In this document: piece after piece, positions 1-8,257 of the stretch
How positions within the stretch are numbered: position 1 is the first letter of the stretch
Layout: every line of letters starts with the position of its first letter
Source: Desulfobacteraceae bacterium
GTDB taxonomy: Bacteria > Desulfobacterota > Desulfobacteria > Desulfobacterales > SURF-15
Direction: 5' to 3'
Length of the DNA: 12,362 nucleotides
Assembly (NCBI GenBank): GCA_003599475.1
Contig: QZKK01000239.1
Coordinates: forward strand, 1-12,362
Made by a program: the position numbers and the translations under genes
The notes under the pieces: generated by a model
The model's database searches: none
The model's input: the letters and a program-made list of their open reading frames with translations, nothing else
Told to the model about the DNA's origin: nothing

Positions 1-64
1 GATATATAACGGGACGTATGATAAGGTCTTCGATAAGTATAAAAAAGCTCAGATATCCCCATGA
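1..64 (+). CDS. C-terminal tail of a probable family-3 solute-binding protein (partial, 5' end outside window)
   Basis: Reading from base 2, the frame is open up to a TGA at 62-64 and gives a 20-residue tail containing NGTYDKVFDKYKK. Amino-acid-type (family 3) periplasmic binding proteins commonly end in a motif like NGTYDKIYxKW, so this is probably the end of such a protein, or of a sensor containing that domain. Only the tail is visible, so the ligand cannot be named. The stop lies just before the truncated response regulator that follows on the same strand, and the two may have been joined by a rearrangement. Confidence 0.45.
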   Translation, partial: IYNGTYDKVFDKYKKAQISP

Positions 65-81
65 TTAGCTACTTTTTTTAA

Positions 82-606
82 CAAACTGGTAATGCTCCCC
101 CGGATATCGTCCTGATGGATTTGTCGCTTCCCAGGACGGACGGGATGACGGCCATCCAGGAGATCAAGTGTCGATCCCCGGAGACAAAAGTCCTCGTGCT
201 GACGGTTCATAAGACCGAAGGGTACGTCCGGCGGGCGCTGGAAGCCGGGGCGGATGGGTATATCCTGAAGGATGCAAATTATTTTCAGCTTGAAACCGCC
301 GTAAGGACCGTTCTCTCCGGAAACCCGTATCTGAGTCCCGGAATTTCAGACGGAATCATCAAAGGCTACCTGATGGGGGTAAAATCCGCCGCACCCGAGA
401 CCCGGCTGTCCACACTTACGCCTCGGGAGCTCGAGATTTTCAAGCTGGTCGCAGAGGGGTACAAAAGCAAGGATATCGCCGATTATCTCTTCATCAGCGT
501 AAACACCGTCGATAAGCACAGAGCCAACATCATGAAGAAGCTGAACCTCCACAGCATATCCGCTCTGACCACGCTGGCCCTCAAAGAGGGGCTGGTGGAT
601 AAGTAA
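82..606 (+). pseudogene. 5'-truncated NarL/LuxR-type response regulator
   Basis: The sequence carries the second half of a receiver domain followed by a complete LuxR-type helix-turn-helix. The phospho-acceptor Asp lies in VLMDLSLP, followed by the conserved Thr strand (VLVLTVH) and Lys loop (GYILKDA). The DNA-binding part runs LTPRELEIFKLVAEGYKSKD then SVNTVDKHRANIMKKL. Homology begins before the first ATG at 115: the in-frame codons from about 94 read APPDIVL, the normal run-in to the Asp strand. An in-frame TAA at 79-81 stops the frame. The roughly 50 residues that should precede this, with the acidic pocket and first helices, are absent from all upstream frames; one of those frames instead reads a binding-protein tail. 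No ribosome binding site precedes ATG 115. I read it as a remnant that cannot form a normal receiver; a free HTH fragment could still be made. It converges with the histidine kinase, which may have been its partner. Confidence 0.7.
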
Positions 607-609
607 AGC

Positions 610-2721
610 TTAGCAAATAGCCGGCCAGAGAGCCCGGATGAGGGTGCCTTTCCCGGGCCTGGATTCGATGTCGAGCCGCCCGCCCGAAAGCTCCGCGCGT
701 TCTTTCATGCTGGCCAGTCCGAACCCCCGGTCCGTATCCTCCTTCAACGTATCCTTTTCAATGGTAAATCCGGTTCCGTTATCCTCGATGACCAGTTCGA
801 TTTCATCCTCGATCCGGCCCAGGCGGAGACGGATCGTGTCGGCCCCGCTGTGCTTGGCGACATTGTTGAAGGCTTCCTGCAGGATTCTGTATACAGCCGT
901 CCTCATCGGATCCGAGAGCAGAGATTCGTCGATATCCACATGGCTTTCGATGCAAATGCCCGAATAGATGGTTCGAAACTGCTGGCAGAACCAGAGGATG
1001 GTTTCGACGATCCCCAGGTCGTCCAGCGAAGAAGGCCTCAGCCCGGCCGCGATCCTGCGGGTCTCTTCGATCGTGTTCTGGATGATGGGAACAGCCGCTT
1101 TCACCGCCTTGACGGGGGGCGAATCGGAATCGTCTTTGAACATCCGGATGCCGTTTTCCACGCAGAATTTGATCCCGGTCAACGCCTGCCCGATGCCGTC
1201 GTGAAGCTCCCGGGCAACCCGCTTCCGTTCATCCTCCTGAGCGCTCAAAATCTTAGCGGACAGAAGCCGGAGCTCCTTCTGTGACTTCTTCAAGGCATCT
1301 TCCGTCTTTTTCCGCTCGGTATTGTCCTGAGCCAGGCAGACGATGCCCTGGAGGGAGCCGTTCTCTTCCCGCATGGCCGAACTGGAAAACATCACCGGTA
1401 TTTCACCGCCGTTCTTGTGGGCATAGACCGTTTCGATGTTTCTGATATATTCCTGCCGGGCGATCTGTCGAACGAGCGTGTCCCGGCCTGCGCTTTCTCC
1501 GAACACCCGGTAAAGCGGCCGGCCCGCGAGTTCCTCTTCTCGATAGCCGAGAAGTTCGAGGGCGGCGGGATTTGTCGTTCTGATCGTCAAATCCGGATCC
1601 GTAACGATCAGCATGTCTGCCATGGACCGGATGATCTTATCCACGTAGTTTTTGGTAACCGTCACGCGGTTGAGATCCTCGGTCATCTTGTTGAAAGCGT
1701 CTGCCACAATGCCGATCTCATCCTTTGACTGTATGGCAATCCGGGTGTCGAACCGGCCCCTCCCGACGATCAGCGCCGCATTTTTCAACTCTACGAGTGT
1801 GGAAGAGATCGAGCGTGCGAAAAAATAGAAGATGATGCTCCCCAGACCGATCCCGAAAAGATAGATGAAGACGGCTACAACCAGTAAGTCGCGGCGTGCC
1901 TCATACTTGCCACGGTGCGCCTCGGCAAGAAACCGGTCGATGACCGGCTTCATCTGCATCGCCATGTGGATGAACTGTAGCTGGAGACCTTCCTGATCCG
2001 TCCGGCCGATCTTCTCTTCGATTACCATATATTGCTTGAATGCGGTTTCATAGGCATCGAGCTCCTGGAGCATCTTCGGCACGAGGAGGTCCCGGATTTC
2101 AGAGATCCGGCTCCGCAGACGGGCTAATTGTTGCCGGATGCCTTCGATATAATCCCCCTCCCCCCTCAGTAGATAGTCTTTCTCGTGGCGGCGAAGCTGG
2201 AGGAGGTCTTCCTGGAGGTCGGGTCGATTCATTACGGCCACGCTCCGTTCGAAATCGTGTATGGCAAGTCGCCATTGTCCCAAAAGCCCCCAGTCCTTGA
2301 ACCCCCTTTCCCGGTAGGCGGCCACCATAGCGGAAGTCAATACATTGTACTCGTCTACAAGCCGGAGCAGGTTTTCGGCCGATTTCCTGGCTCCGCCGGA
2401 CGACAACCGGATCAGCTCCATGATCTCTTCGCGCGCGGATAAGAGATGATGACGATGCTCTTCCAGGTAGGTCGAACCGCCCGTCTTGAAAAACTCCTCC
2501 TTTTGAAGATCCCGGATGACAAAATTTTTCTCGGCGACTCTGGCCGACTGCATCCGGATCGTGATGCTGTCGGCAAGGGTCTGAATCCGGTCGGATCTAT
2601 CGCTGTACCCGAAAAAATAGACCATGGCCGCAAACCAGAGGAGGGCCGTTAAGAGAAGCGTTCCGACACCCCCGGTCAGCAGTTTGAACAGGATGCTTCG
2701 GTTCTGAAACCATCGGTTCAT
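610..2721 (-). CDS. NarL-family membrane sensor histidine kinase (HBM-like sensor, HAMP, PAS, HisKA_3)
   Basis: Inner-membrane sensor kinase of about 703 residues. Transmembrane segments are at roughly 17-38 and 279-302. They enclose a helical periplasmic region with two similar motifs, AEKNFVIR and HEKDYLLR, typical of the HBM (helical bimodular) small-molecule sensor fold. A HAMP linker (about 301-354), a PAS domain (about 359-469) and a HisKA_3 dimerisation domain follow; the phospho-accepting His is near residue 507 in VARELHDGIGQ. The HATPase domain (about 606-700) has its N box in EAFNNVAKHSG, then DNGTGF and GFGLASM. All catalytic motifs are intact. I chose the ATG at 2721 because GGAG lies 9 bases upstream and the protein then begins directly before the first membrane helix; an ATG at 2778 would add 19 residues with no good ribosome binding site. 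The gene ends 3 bp from the convergent truncated regulator. Ligand unknown. Confidence 0.88.
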   Translation of the reverse strand: MNRWFQNRSILFKLLTGGVGTLLLTALLWFAAMVYFFGYSDRSDRIQTLADSITIRMQSARVAEKNFVIRDLQKEEFFKTGGSTYLEEHRHHLLSAREEIMELIRLSSGGARKSAENLLRLVDEYNVLTSAMVAAYRERGFKDWGLLGQWRLAIHDFERSVAVMNRPDLQEDLLQLRRHEKDYLLRGEGDYIEGIRQQLARLRSRISEIRDLLVPKMLQELDAYETAFKQYMVIEEKIGRTDQEGLQLQFIHMAMQMKPVIDRFLAEAHRGKYEARRDLLVVAVFIYLFGIGLGSIIFYFFARSISSTLVELKNAALIVGRGRFDTRIAIQSKDEIGIVADAFNKMTEDLNRVTVTKNYVDKIIRSMADMLIVTDPDLTIRTTNPAALELLGYREEELAGRPLYRVFGESAGRDTLVRQIARQEYIRNIETVYAHKNGGEIPVMFSSSAMREENGSLQGIVCLAQDNTERKKTEDALKKSQKELRLLSAKILSAQEDERKRVARELHDGIGQALTGIKFCVENGIRMFKDDSDSPPVKAVKAAVPIIQNTIEETRRIAAGLRPSSLDDLGIVETILWFCQQFRTIYSGICIESHVDIDESLLSDPMRTAVYRILQEAFNNVAKHSGADTIRLRLGRIEDEIELVIEDNGTGFTIEKDTLKEDTDRGFGLASMKERAELSGGRLDIESRPGKGTLIRALWPAIC

Positions 2722-2778
2722 ACGTGAGACTCCGGATGAGAAGATGTTTTGTTTATACCATAGATCCCCCGCCTCCAT

Positions 2779-3069
2779 GAATCGGCAATTTTGAGGGAGG
2801 ATCGAGGTGGGGCGGATTGGAAACGACGGAGGAGGGTTCAGGGTGGGGGTGATTGGTGAAGTTTCACACGAGCCCTGCCGCTGGCCACTGGATGCTTGAT
2901 GCTGGATTCTGGATAGCTGAAGCGCCCAGTTTGATCGAACCAGAAACTGATAAGTTTTTGTATATTTTGGATTTTGAGTTTCGGATTTGTTTTTAATTTG
3001 TTTCGGATTTCGAGATTCGGGTTTCGTATTTTATGTAGTTTCTAACAAGGTTCGCCGGGGCGGCTTCCC
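2779..3069. repeat. Intergenic region with degenerate short direct repeats
   Basis: No gene is supported in these 291 bases. Two groups of decayed repeats are visible. At about 2881-2920, CTGGAT/CTTGAT/CTGGAT units recur. At about 2978-3026, GTTTCGGATTT occurs exactly twice (2978-2988 and 3000-3010), followed by the relatives GATTTCGAGATTCGG and GGTTTCG. The base composition is much more AT-rich than the neighbouring genes. I see no convincing Rho-independent terminator for the phosphonate operon that ends at 3070. Confidence 0.5.
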
Positions 3070-4209
3070 TCATGCGCTCAGCAGAGCTGTAAAATCCCTC
3101 TTGTTTTCGGCGGGAGTCTGGGTCGGCCGGCCGAGATCCTTTCTCGACCCGGTTTTCACCTTCACGATCGTCATGTGGGGGCCTTTGATTCCTTTCAAGC
3201 GATCGATTTCGTCTCGCAATGCAGCTTCGGTCGCTACGGTTGCCGCATTTTCGTAATTGCACCCGAGCGCGATTTTTTCGAAGTCCACCTTCGAGGCGGT
3301 CGTCGGCTGTCCCCCGGTCGATTCATAGCTGTTGTTGTCAAAGAGGATGTGCCAGAGGTTTTCCGCATGGTAGTAGCCCACCGTGGCAAGCGAGCCCATC
3401 TGCATGAGAGCCGCGCCGTCTCCGTCGAAGACGACGATCCTTCTTTCTTTCCTGAAGAGAGCGATCGCATTGGCGATCGATGCTGCACACCCCATCGACC
3501 CGACGGTATAGAAGTCTTTCGGCTTCTCCCCCCTGCGGATTCTCTGCTCGTACAGCTCTCTCGATGTCTTTCCGGTGGTCGATACGATGATTTCATCCCC
3601 GGAAAGGTTTTCGAGGAGGATCCGGATCGCCTCCTCCCGCTTCATCGGATATTCACGGGGTGAACCGGCTGGGGTTGTGTTCTCCGGATCGAATTTTTCG
3701 AAAGTGCCGGGTCTGATGATCATCGCAACAGGCATTTTCATCTCTCCGGCGGTTCGGATCAGATCGGAAACAGCTTTTTCGGCCGGATCGATTCCATCCG
3801 GAAGGATTTGAAAAGGCACCTCCAGGGTTTCAAGCAGGGGAAGCGTGATCCTCCCCATCTTTCGATGCTGCGGTTCATCGGTTTTTCCGGGCTCCCCCCT
3901 CCAGCCGATCATCATGATCAGAGGAATCGAATAGACTTCCGGATCGCAGAGGGAGGTCAGCGGATTGACCGCTTTCCCCTCCCCGGAGTTTTGCATGTAG
4001 ACAACCCCGACCCCGCCGGTCGCAAGGTGATACCCCGCCGCCAGGGCGACGGCCTCGCATTCGTTGCAGGCCGCAATGTTTGTAAGCCCCTTTCCGTGGT
4101 TGGCGGCCAGATACGCCATCCAGTCCTTGAGAGTCGAATCGGGGACTCCCGTGAAAAAAGTGATCCCCTTTCTGCCGAATACATCGAACAGCTCTCCGCA
4201 CCGGATCAT
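3070..4209 (-). CDS. ppd: Phosphonopyruvate decarboxylase (thiamine diphosphate enzyme)
   Basis: Converts 3-phosphonopyruvate to phosphonoacetaldehyde and CO2 using thiamine diphosphate (ThDP) and Mg2+ in the cytoplasm. The protein has 379 residues, the usual length for the family. The N-terminal PYR domain has TGVPDSTLKDW (20-30), the ThDP-activating Glu in NECEAVALAAGYHLATG (Glu50), then VVYMQNSG and the highly typical IGWRGEPGKTDEPQH. The C-terminal PP domain has the ThDP-Mg motif GDGAALMQMGSLATV (263 onward) through DNNSYESTGGQ, and a Ppd-like end, KDLGRPTQTPAENK. Two family motifs are altered: NEG(N)A reads NECEA and NSGLGN reads NSGEGK. ATG 4209 has GGAG 6 bases upstream. It is the last gene of the transporter operon, 28 bp after the ATPase. 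Ppd normally works after PEP mutase in phosphonate biosynthesis, but no pepM is visible here. Sulfopyruvate decarboxylase is a related alternative, less likely from the motifs. Confidence 0.85.
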   Translation of the reverse strand: MIRCGELFDVFGRKGITFFTGVPDSTLKDWMAYLAANHGKGLTNIAACNECEAVALAAGYHLATGGVGVVYMQNSGEGKAVNPLTSLCDPEVYSIPLIMMIGWRGEPGKTDEPQHRKMGRITLPLLETLEVPFQILPDGIDPAEKAVSDLIRTAGEMKMPVAMIIRPGTFEKFDPENTTPAGSPREYPMKREEAIRILLENLSGDEIIVSTTGKTSRELYEQRIRRGEKPKDFYTVGSMGCAASIANAIALFRKERRIVVFDGDGAALMQMGSLATVGYYHAENLWHILFDNNSYESTGGQPTTASKVDFEKIALGCNYENAATVATEAALRDEIDRLKGIKGPHMTIVKVKTGSRKDLGRPTQTPAENKRDFTALLSA

Positions 4210-4237
4210 GTTCTTCTCCAGCGGGAATCGATGCGCA

Positions 4238-5350
4238 TCATGCTTTCTTTTTCTTTCTTAAAAGATGAACATTCCTGGGGACTTCGATTTCGATCTCCGC
4301 CGCATTCCGGTACCGCTGCGCATCCCGCGGGTTGTACTGGTCGATGACCATGGTCCTTTCGCCGACGGTCACCGTGCACTTCGCGATAGACCCCGCATAC
4401 ATATAGGATTTCAGCGTTCCACTGAGGACATTCCTCCGGCTGGCTCCGCAGGGGAGCGAAAGGATGACACTCTCCGGCCGGATGACCATCAGCACGTCAT
4501 CGCCTCTTCGGATTTCCTCCTGCCGGAGGTTGATTTCCAGCCTGCCGTTTTCCGTGTCGATGACGGCAGTTCTCGTTTCCTCATCGATCGATTCGACCGT
4601 GCCGTCCATGAAGTTGACGTAGCCGACGAATGCGGCGATGAATTCGTTTGCCGGCCTCTCGTAGATTTCGATCGGTGTTCCGATCTGCTCGATTCTGCCG
4701 TCCCTCAATACGACCAGGCGGTCGGAAATGGCCATGGCCTCGAACTGGTCATGCGTCACAAACACGGTGGTGATATGAAGCCTTTCCTGAAGCTTGCGGA
4801 TCTCCTCGCGCATGATGAGCCTCAGGTTCGCATCGAGATTGGAGAGGGGCTCATCCAGCAGAAGCACCTTCGGTTCAAGGCTGAGCGCCCTGGCAAAGGC
4901 GACGCGCTGCTGCTGACCGCCGCTCAGCCGGTCGATCATCCGGTCCGAAAACGCCTCCAGTTCCACCATCTCCAAGAGCTCCCGGACCCTCGCCTTGATC
5001 TTTTCCTTCGGCCATTTACTGATCTTCAAGCCGTAGCCGACGTTTTCCGCAACCGTCATATGAGGAAAGAGGGCATAATTCTGAAAGCAGATCCTCGTAT
5101 CCCGAAGGTTGGGAGGAAGATCGTTGATTTTCCGGCCGTCGAGAATGATATCCCCCGCACTGATTTCGGTGAAACCGCCGATCAGCCGCAGAAGGGTCGT
5201 CTTTCCGCACCCGCTCGGCCCGACGAACGTAACCAGCTCGCCCCTTTTCACCTCCAGCGAGACCCCCTTGAGCACTTCGCTTCTTCCATAGAACTTATGG
5301 ATGTCTTTTAAGATCAACATCGGTTCTTCATTTGGATGCACATCATTCAT
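4238..5350 (-). CDS. phnT: AEP-type ABC transporter ATP-binding protein
   Basis: ATPase subunit of 370 residues that powers uptake by the adjacent permease. Walker A is GPSGCGKTT (43-51), the Q-loop Gln lies in CFQNYALFP (Gln89), the signature is LSGGQQQR (141-148), Walker B is VLLLDEP with DE at 165-166, and the H-loop His is in VFVTHDQ (His199). A C-terminal TOBE-type region follows (from about 236, FVGYVNFMDGTVES). This layout is that of the PotA/FbpC/PhnT group. Sequence alone would also fit iron or polyamine uptake; the neighbouring binding protein, fused permease and Ppd favour 2-aminoethylphosphonate (PhnT2-like). The gene starts 3 bp after the permease stop, so translation is probably coupled; AAGGGG lies about 11 bases upstream. 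A second in-frame ATG, 9 codons later, has no better ribosome binding site. Confidence 0.85.
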   Translation of the reverse strand: MNDVHPNEEPMLILKDIHKFYGRSEVLKGVSLEVKRGELVTFVGPSGCGKTTLLRLIGGFTEISAGDIILDGRKINDLPPNLRDTRICFQNYALFPHMTVAENVGYGLKISKWPKEKIKARVRELLEMVELEAFSDRMIDRLSGGQQQRVAFARALSLEPKVLLLDEPLSNLDANLRLIMREEIRKLQERLHITTVFVTHDQFEAMAISDRLVVLRDGRIEQIGTPIEIYERPANEFIAAFVGYVNFMDGTVESIDEETRTAVIDTENGRLEINLRQEEIRRGDDVLMVIRPESVILSLPCGASRRNVLSGTLKSYMYAGSIAKCTVTVGERTMVIDQYNPRDAQRYRNAAEIEIEVPRNVHLLRKKKKA

Positions 5351-5353
5351 CGA

Positions 5354-7048
5354 TCACGCAACCCCTTTCTTCTCCAGGCCGCCGCCCATTTTGGTTCTCC
5401 GGCTGATGTAATTCATGATCATCATGCAGATCATGACGATCAGGACGAGCTTCATGGTCGTTGCGGAGGCCATGCCGACTTCACCGTAAACGGCTGCGTC
5501 GAAGATCTTCACCGCGGCCAGCTCGAAGCCCGGGCTGACAAGGAAGACGACCGCACTCAAGGAGACGATCGCCGTCATGAAGGTGTAGATGAACCCGGCG
5601 ATGAAGGCTGGAAACATGATGGGAAGAACGATCTTGTAAAAGGTCGTAAAGAGGCTGGCCCCGAGATCCGAGGAGGCTTCTTCGATTTCGATATGGATCT
5701 GGTGGAGTTTGCTGATTCCCGCCTCCACACCGACGGCAAGAAAGCGGAAGACGCAGTTGAGGGCGAGGATCATGATCCCGCCCGTCAGCTTCAGCGGGGG
5801 CGCACTGAAAGCCAGAAGATAACCGATGCCGAGAACGGTCCCCGGAAGGGCGAACCCGGAAAGCGAAACCATCTCGATGAGGCTGCGCCCGAAAAATTTA
5901 CCCCGGACGATGACATAGGCCAGCAGAACGCCCATGGCGGCTCCGATGACGGCGGCTACGAAACTGACGCGGATGCTGTTGTAAATCGCCTGATTGGAAG
6001 TGAAGTCGAGGTAGTTGGACAAGACGGCATTGTGCGTGACCCCGAGGATTTTATAGAAGGATGCAACGAAAACGACCGCAAAGCAGACAAAAATCGCTCC
6101 GGCTGAAACTACGGTGACGATCAGGAAGGGGATCTTGATCAGAGGCGTCATCCTTCTTGGCTCCGATGCGACCGGTTTTCCCCCGATCGTGGTGAATTTC
6201 TTTCCCTCCAGCAGGTAGTTATGGACGAAGAAGATGACGATGCAGGGGGCGATCATGACGACCGAAAGCACGCTCCCCATGTTGAAATCGGATTCTCCCG
6301 TGATCATCGTGTAGGTATCCGGCGCCAGAAAGGGGGTCCTGCCGCCCAGAATGGCCGCATTGCCGAATTCGGCGATGGTCATGACAAAGATCAGCAGGGC
6401 CGCCTTGAGAAGCCCCGGCGCAAGGAGCGGAATGGTGATCGTGCGTAGGATGGTCGCTTCCGATGCACCCAGGTCGTAGGCGCTCTCTTCGAGGTTGGGG
6501 TTGAGCGACATCAGCGTACTTTCGATCATGATGAAGGCAAGCGGAATGAAGGCCAATGTCTGGGAGATGACGACTCCGGTGAAGCCGTAAAGCTCCCAGT
6601 GGAGATCGAGCATCCGGGTGACGAGCCCGTTTCGACCGAAGAGAATGATCAGGGAGAGGGCGAAAAGGTAAGGCGGTGCAATCAGGGGGACCAGGGCGAT
6701 GATCTTCAGCGGCTTTCGCAGGATCCATGGACCGCGGGTTGTCATGTAGGCGATGCAGAATCCGATGACGAGGCAGACCGCGGTATTGATGATCCCCAGC
6801 AGGAGCGTGTTATATAACGACTGGTAATAGTAGCTTTTACTGAAGAACGCCCTGTAATATTCCAGGGTGAATCCGGAGGGGCCCCGCAAGCTCTTGATGA
6901 GGACAGCGATGATGGGATAGAGGAGAAAGAAGGCGAGCAGCAGAAACAGAAAAGCAGCCAAGAGGTGGATCGAATGGGTGGTGAGAAAACCCCTCACCCC
7001 GCGGCTGCGGCTTGGTTGCAGTCTTACCGGTAGCTCTGCTGTCGCCAT
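5354..7048 (-). CDS. AEP-type ABC transporter permease, two permease domains fused
   Basis: Inner-membrane channel of 564 residues that contains two binding-protein-dependent permease domains in one chain. Each half carries the EAA loop that docks on the ATPase: LEESAYDLGASEATILR... (about 186-213) and IEEASSDLGASLFTTF... (about 455-482). A polar linker near 283-300 separates the halves, and about 12 hydrophobic segments are visible. Single-chain double permeases of this size are known in the FbpB iron family and in the PhnU2-type putative aminoethylphosphonate permeases. The context favours the latter. AGGAG is 4 bases before ATG 7048. The gene follows the binding-protein gene by 35 bp and precedes the ATPase by 3 bp. 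Confidence 0.85.
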   Translation of the reverse strand: MATAELPVRLQPSRSRGVRGFLTTHSIHLLAAFLFLLLAFFLLYPIIAVLIKSLRGPSGFTLEYYRAFFSKSYYYQSLYNTLLLGIINTAVCLVIGFCIAYMTTRGPWILRKPLKIIALVPLIAPPYLFALSLIILFGRNGLVTRMLDLHWELYGFTGVVISQTLAFIPLAFIMIESTLMSLNPNLEESAYDLGASEATILRTITIPLLAPGLLKAALLIFVMTIAEFGNAAILGGRTPFLAPDTYTMITGESDFNMGSVLSVVMIAPCIVIFFVHNYLLEGKKFTTIGGKPVASEPRRMTPLIKIPFLIVTVVSAGAIFVCFAVVFVASFYKILGVTHNAVLSNYLDFTSNQAIYNSIRVSFVAAVIGAAMGVLLAYVIVRGKFFGRSLIEMVSLSGFALPGTVLGIGYLLAFSAPPLKLTGGIMILALNCVFRFLAVGVEAGISKLHQIHIEIEEASSDLGASLFTTFYKIVLPIMFPAFIAGFIYTFMTAIVSLSAVVFLVSPGFELAAVKIFDAAVYGEVGMASATTMKLVLIVMICMMIMNYISRRTKMGGGLEKKGVA

Positions 7049-7083
7049 CTTTCTCCTGTACGGAAAAGAATTCCCGAAGAAGG

Positions 7084-8085
7084 CTATTTCGCCTCGGTTC
7101 TGAACTTCTGTTTCCAGATTTCGTTATTTTTGGGGCGATCCTCGGCCGCCTTGGCCAGATCGATCTTGACGAATTTGGGAAGCGTATCCCCATAGAGTTT
7201 GTTCGGGGCAGGTCGAGGCGTGACATAGCCGATATCGGCCATGACCGCGCTGAATTCCTTTGTGCCCAAAGCATCGATCACCTTCTTGGTTACATCGAGG
7301 TTCTTCGTTCCTTTTAGAATAAAAGCGAAGGTGCCGTCATATCCGGTTCCCTCCTCGGGGACGGTCCAGAGGATGGGATAGCCGTCATCGAGGCGCTTCT
7401 TGACGTTTTCGTCGGAGGTGATGCCCAGCATGAATTCCCCGCGGCCGACGAGGTCCGTCGGGGCATTTCCGCTGCGGGTGTAGTGATGGATATTCTTATC
7501 GAGGTCCGAGAGGAATTTCCATCCCTCGTCATCGCCGTAGAGCGCAAGGAAAGTATACCGCATCATGTTGGCCGTACCGGAGCTCAGCGGAGACGGCATG
7601 ACGATTTCGTTTTTCCACTTCGGATCGAGGAGGTCTTTCCAGCTCTTGGGCATGCTGTAGCCGGCTTTGGCCAGCCGGTCCTTGTTGCCTACCAGGACGA
7701 AGGAGAAGTTCGCGAAGTTGTACCAGTACCCCTCCGGATCCATGAATACATTGGACGTACCCTTCCAGGCTTCGGATACGTACGGAACGGACCACCCATT
7801 TTTCTTGGCCATGAAGGCCAGGGGCGAGCCGCAGCCCGCGACCATGTCTGCATTGAAATTCGGAGCCTCCGCCTTTACGCGGGCTTCGATCTCTCCGAAG
7901 GATTGAAACGTCTGGTTGATCGTTATGCCTGTTTTGTCCTTGATGAAATTGACGATCTTGAGATTGTTTTCGGGAGAGGTTCCCATATAGGCACTGATCG
8001 TATCCGCTGCCTGAAGATTGCCGGGAACAAGGCCGAAGAAAAGAATCGATGCAAAGGCCGTAATGATCAGAGACTTATGTTTCAT
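7084..8085 (-). CDS. phnS: Periplasmic substrate-binding protein of AEP-type ABC transporter
   Basis: A 333-residue secreted binding protein that should deliver the ligand to the fused permease. A classical signal peptide is visible: MKHK, a hydrophobic core (LIITAFASILFFGLV), and a probable cleavage site after NLQA (residue 26). The mature part has the Fbp/spermidine-type fold signature DTISAYMGTSPENNLKIVNFI near its start and MPSPLSSGTANMMRY in the hinge region. That fold is shared by ferric-iron and putative aminoethylphosphonate (PhnS/PhnS2) binding proteins. HHYTRSGNAPTDLVGRGE resembles the phosphonate branch rather than ferric binders with paired Tyr ligands. ATG 8085 is chosen because a strong AAAGGAGG lies 6 bases upstream (8092-8099) and the signal peptide begins there; a longer reading from 8157 would add 24 basic residues encoded by DNA repeats. 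It is the first gene of the operon. Confidence 0.85.
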   Translation of the reverse strand: MKHKSLIITAFASILFFGLVPGNLQAADTISAYMGTSPENNLKIVNFIKDKTGITINQTFQSFGEIEARVKAEAPNFNADMVAGCGSPLAFMAKKNGWSVPYVSEAWKGTSNVFMDPEGYWYNFANFSFVLVGNKDRLAKAGYSMPKSWKDLLDPKWKNEIVMPSPLSSGTANMMRYTFLALYGDDEGWKFLSDLDKNIHHYTRSGNAPTDLVGRGEFMLGITSDENVKKRLDDGYPILWTVPEEGTGYDGTFAFILKGTKNLDVTKKVIDALGTKEFSAVMADIGYVTPRPAPNKLYGDTLPKFVKIDLAKAAEDRPKNNEIWKQKFRTEAK

Positions 8086-8103
8086 TTTGTGCCTCCTTTG
8101 ATT

Positions 8104-8142
8104 GGATCGGATTCGGATCGAATTCGGTTTGATTCGGATCGG
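8104..8142. repeat. Helically phased ATTCGG/GATCGG repeats before phnS
   Basis: ATTCGG occurs at 8111, 8122 and 8132, spaced 11 and 10 bp, with related GATCGG units at 8105-8110 and 8137-8142. The 11-base unit GATTCGGATCG occurs exactly twice (8110-8120 and 8131-8141), a 21-bp period equal to two DNA turns. Tandem half-sites spaced about one turn are typical of response-regulator or multimeric regulator binding. These do not match the PhoB box (CTGTCAT). They lie inside the predicted leader, 20-57 bp before the phnS start, so a repressor role or an RNA role is possible. Confidence 0.45.
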
Positions 8143-8257
8143 TTGACGAAGCGACATGACCCTTGGGGCCGGTTCTTCGGATCAATTAGATCAATCTGGT
8201 GGATCATTCTGGAAAATTCGGTGCGGTCCATCCCCCCTTTCTTTTCGAGCTTTCAAT

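Noticed and set aside
41..79. Terminator after the binding-protein tail (A run, AGCT/AGCT, T run)
   Set aside because: The GC part of the stem is only 4 bp, and the rest depends on A-T pairing with a large loop and an AC bulge.
3070..4209. Acetolactate synthase or sulfopyruvate decarboxylase
   Set aside because: The length of 379 residues and the IGWRGEPG and DLGRPTxTP motifs are those of Ppd. Acetolactate synthases are much longer, and ComDE is usually two short subunits.
4265..5311. Long plus-strand open frame of 348 codons opposite the ATPase gene
   Set aside because: It is the antisense of a clearly conserved ATPase and has no protein-family features. It is a by-product of GC-rich codon use, as are other long antisense frames here (for example 5336-6106 and 7483-8301).
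4238..8085. Ferric-iron (FbpABC) transporter
   Set aside because: The family fold is shared, but the operon contains Ppd, PbfA and PhnW lie close by, and the hinge segment of the binding protein resembles the phosphonate branch. Not fully excluded without a profile search.
8104..8142. PhoB box before phnS
   Set aside because: Spacing of about 11 bp is right, but the units are ATTCGG, not CTGTCAT or a recognisable variant.
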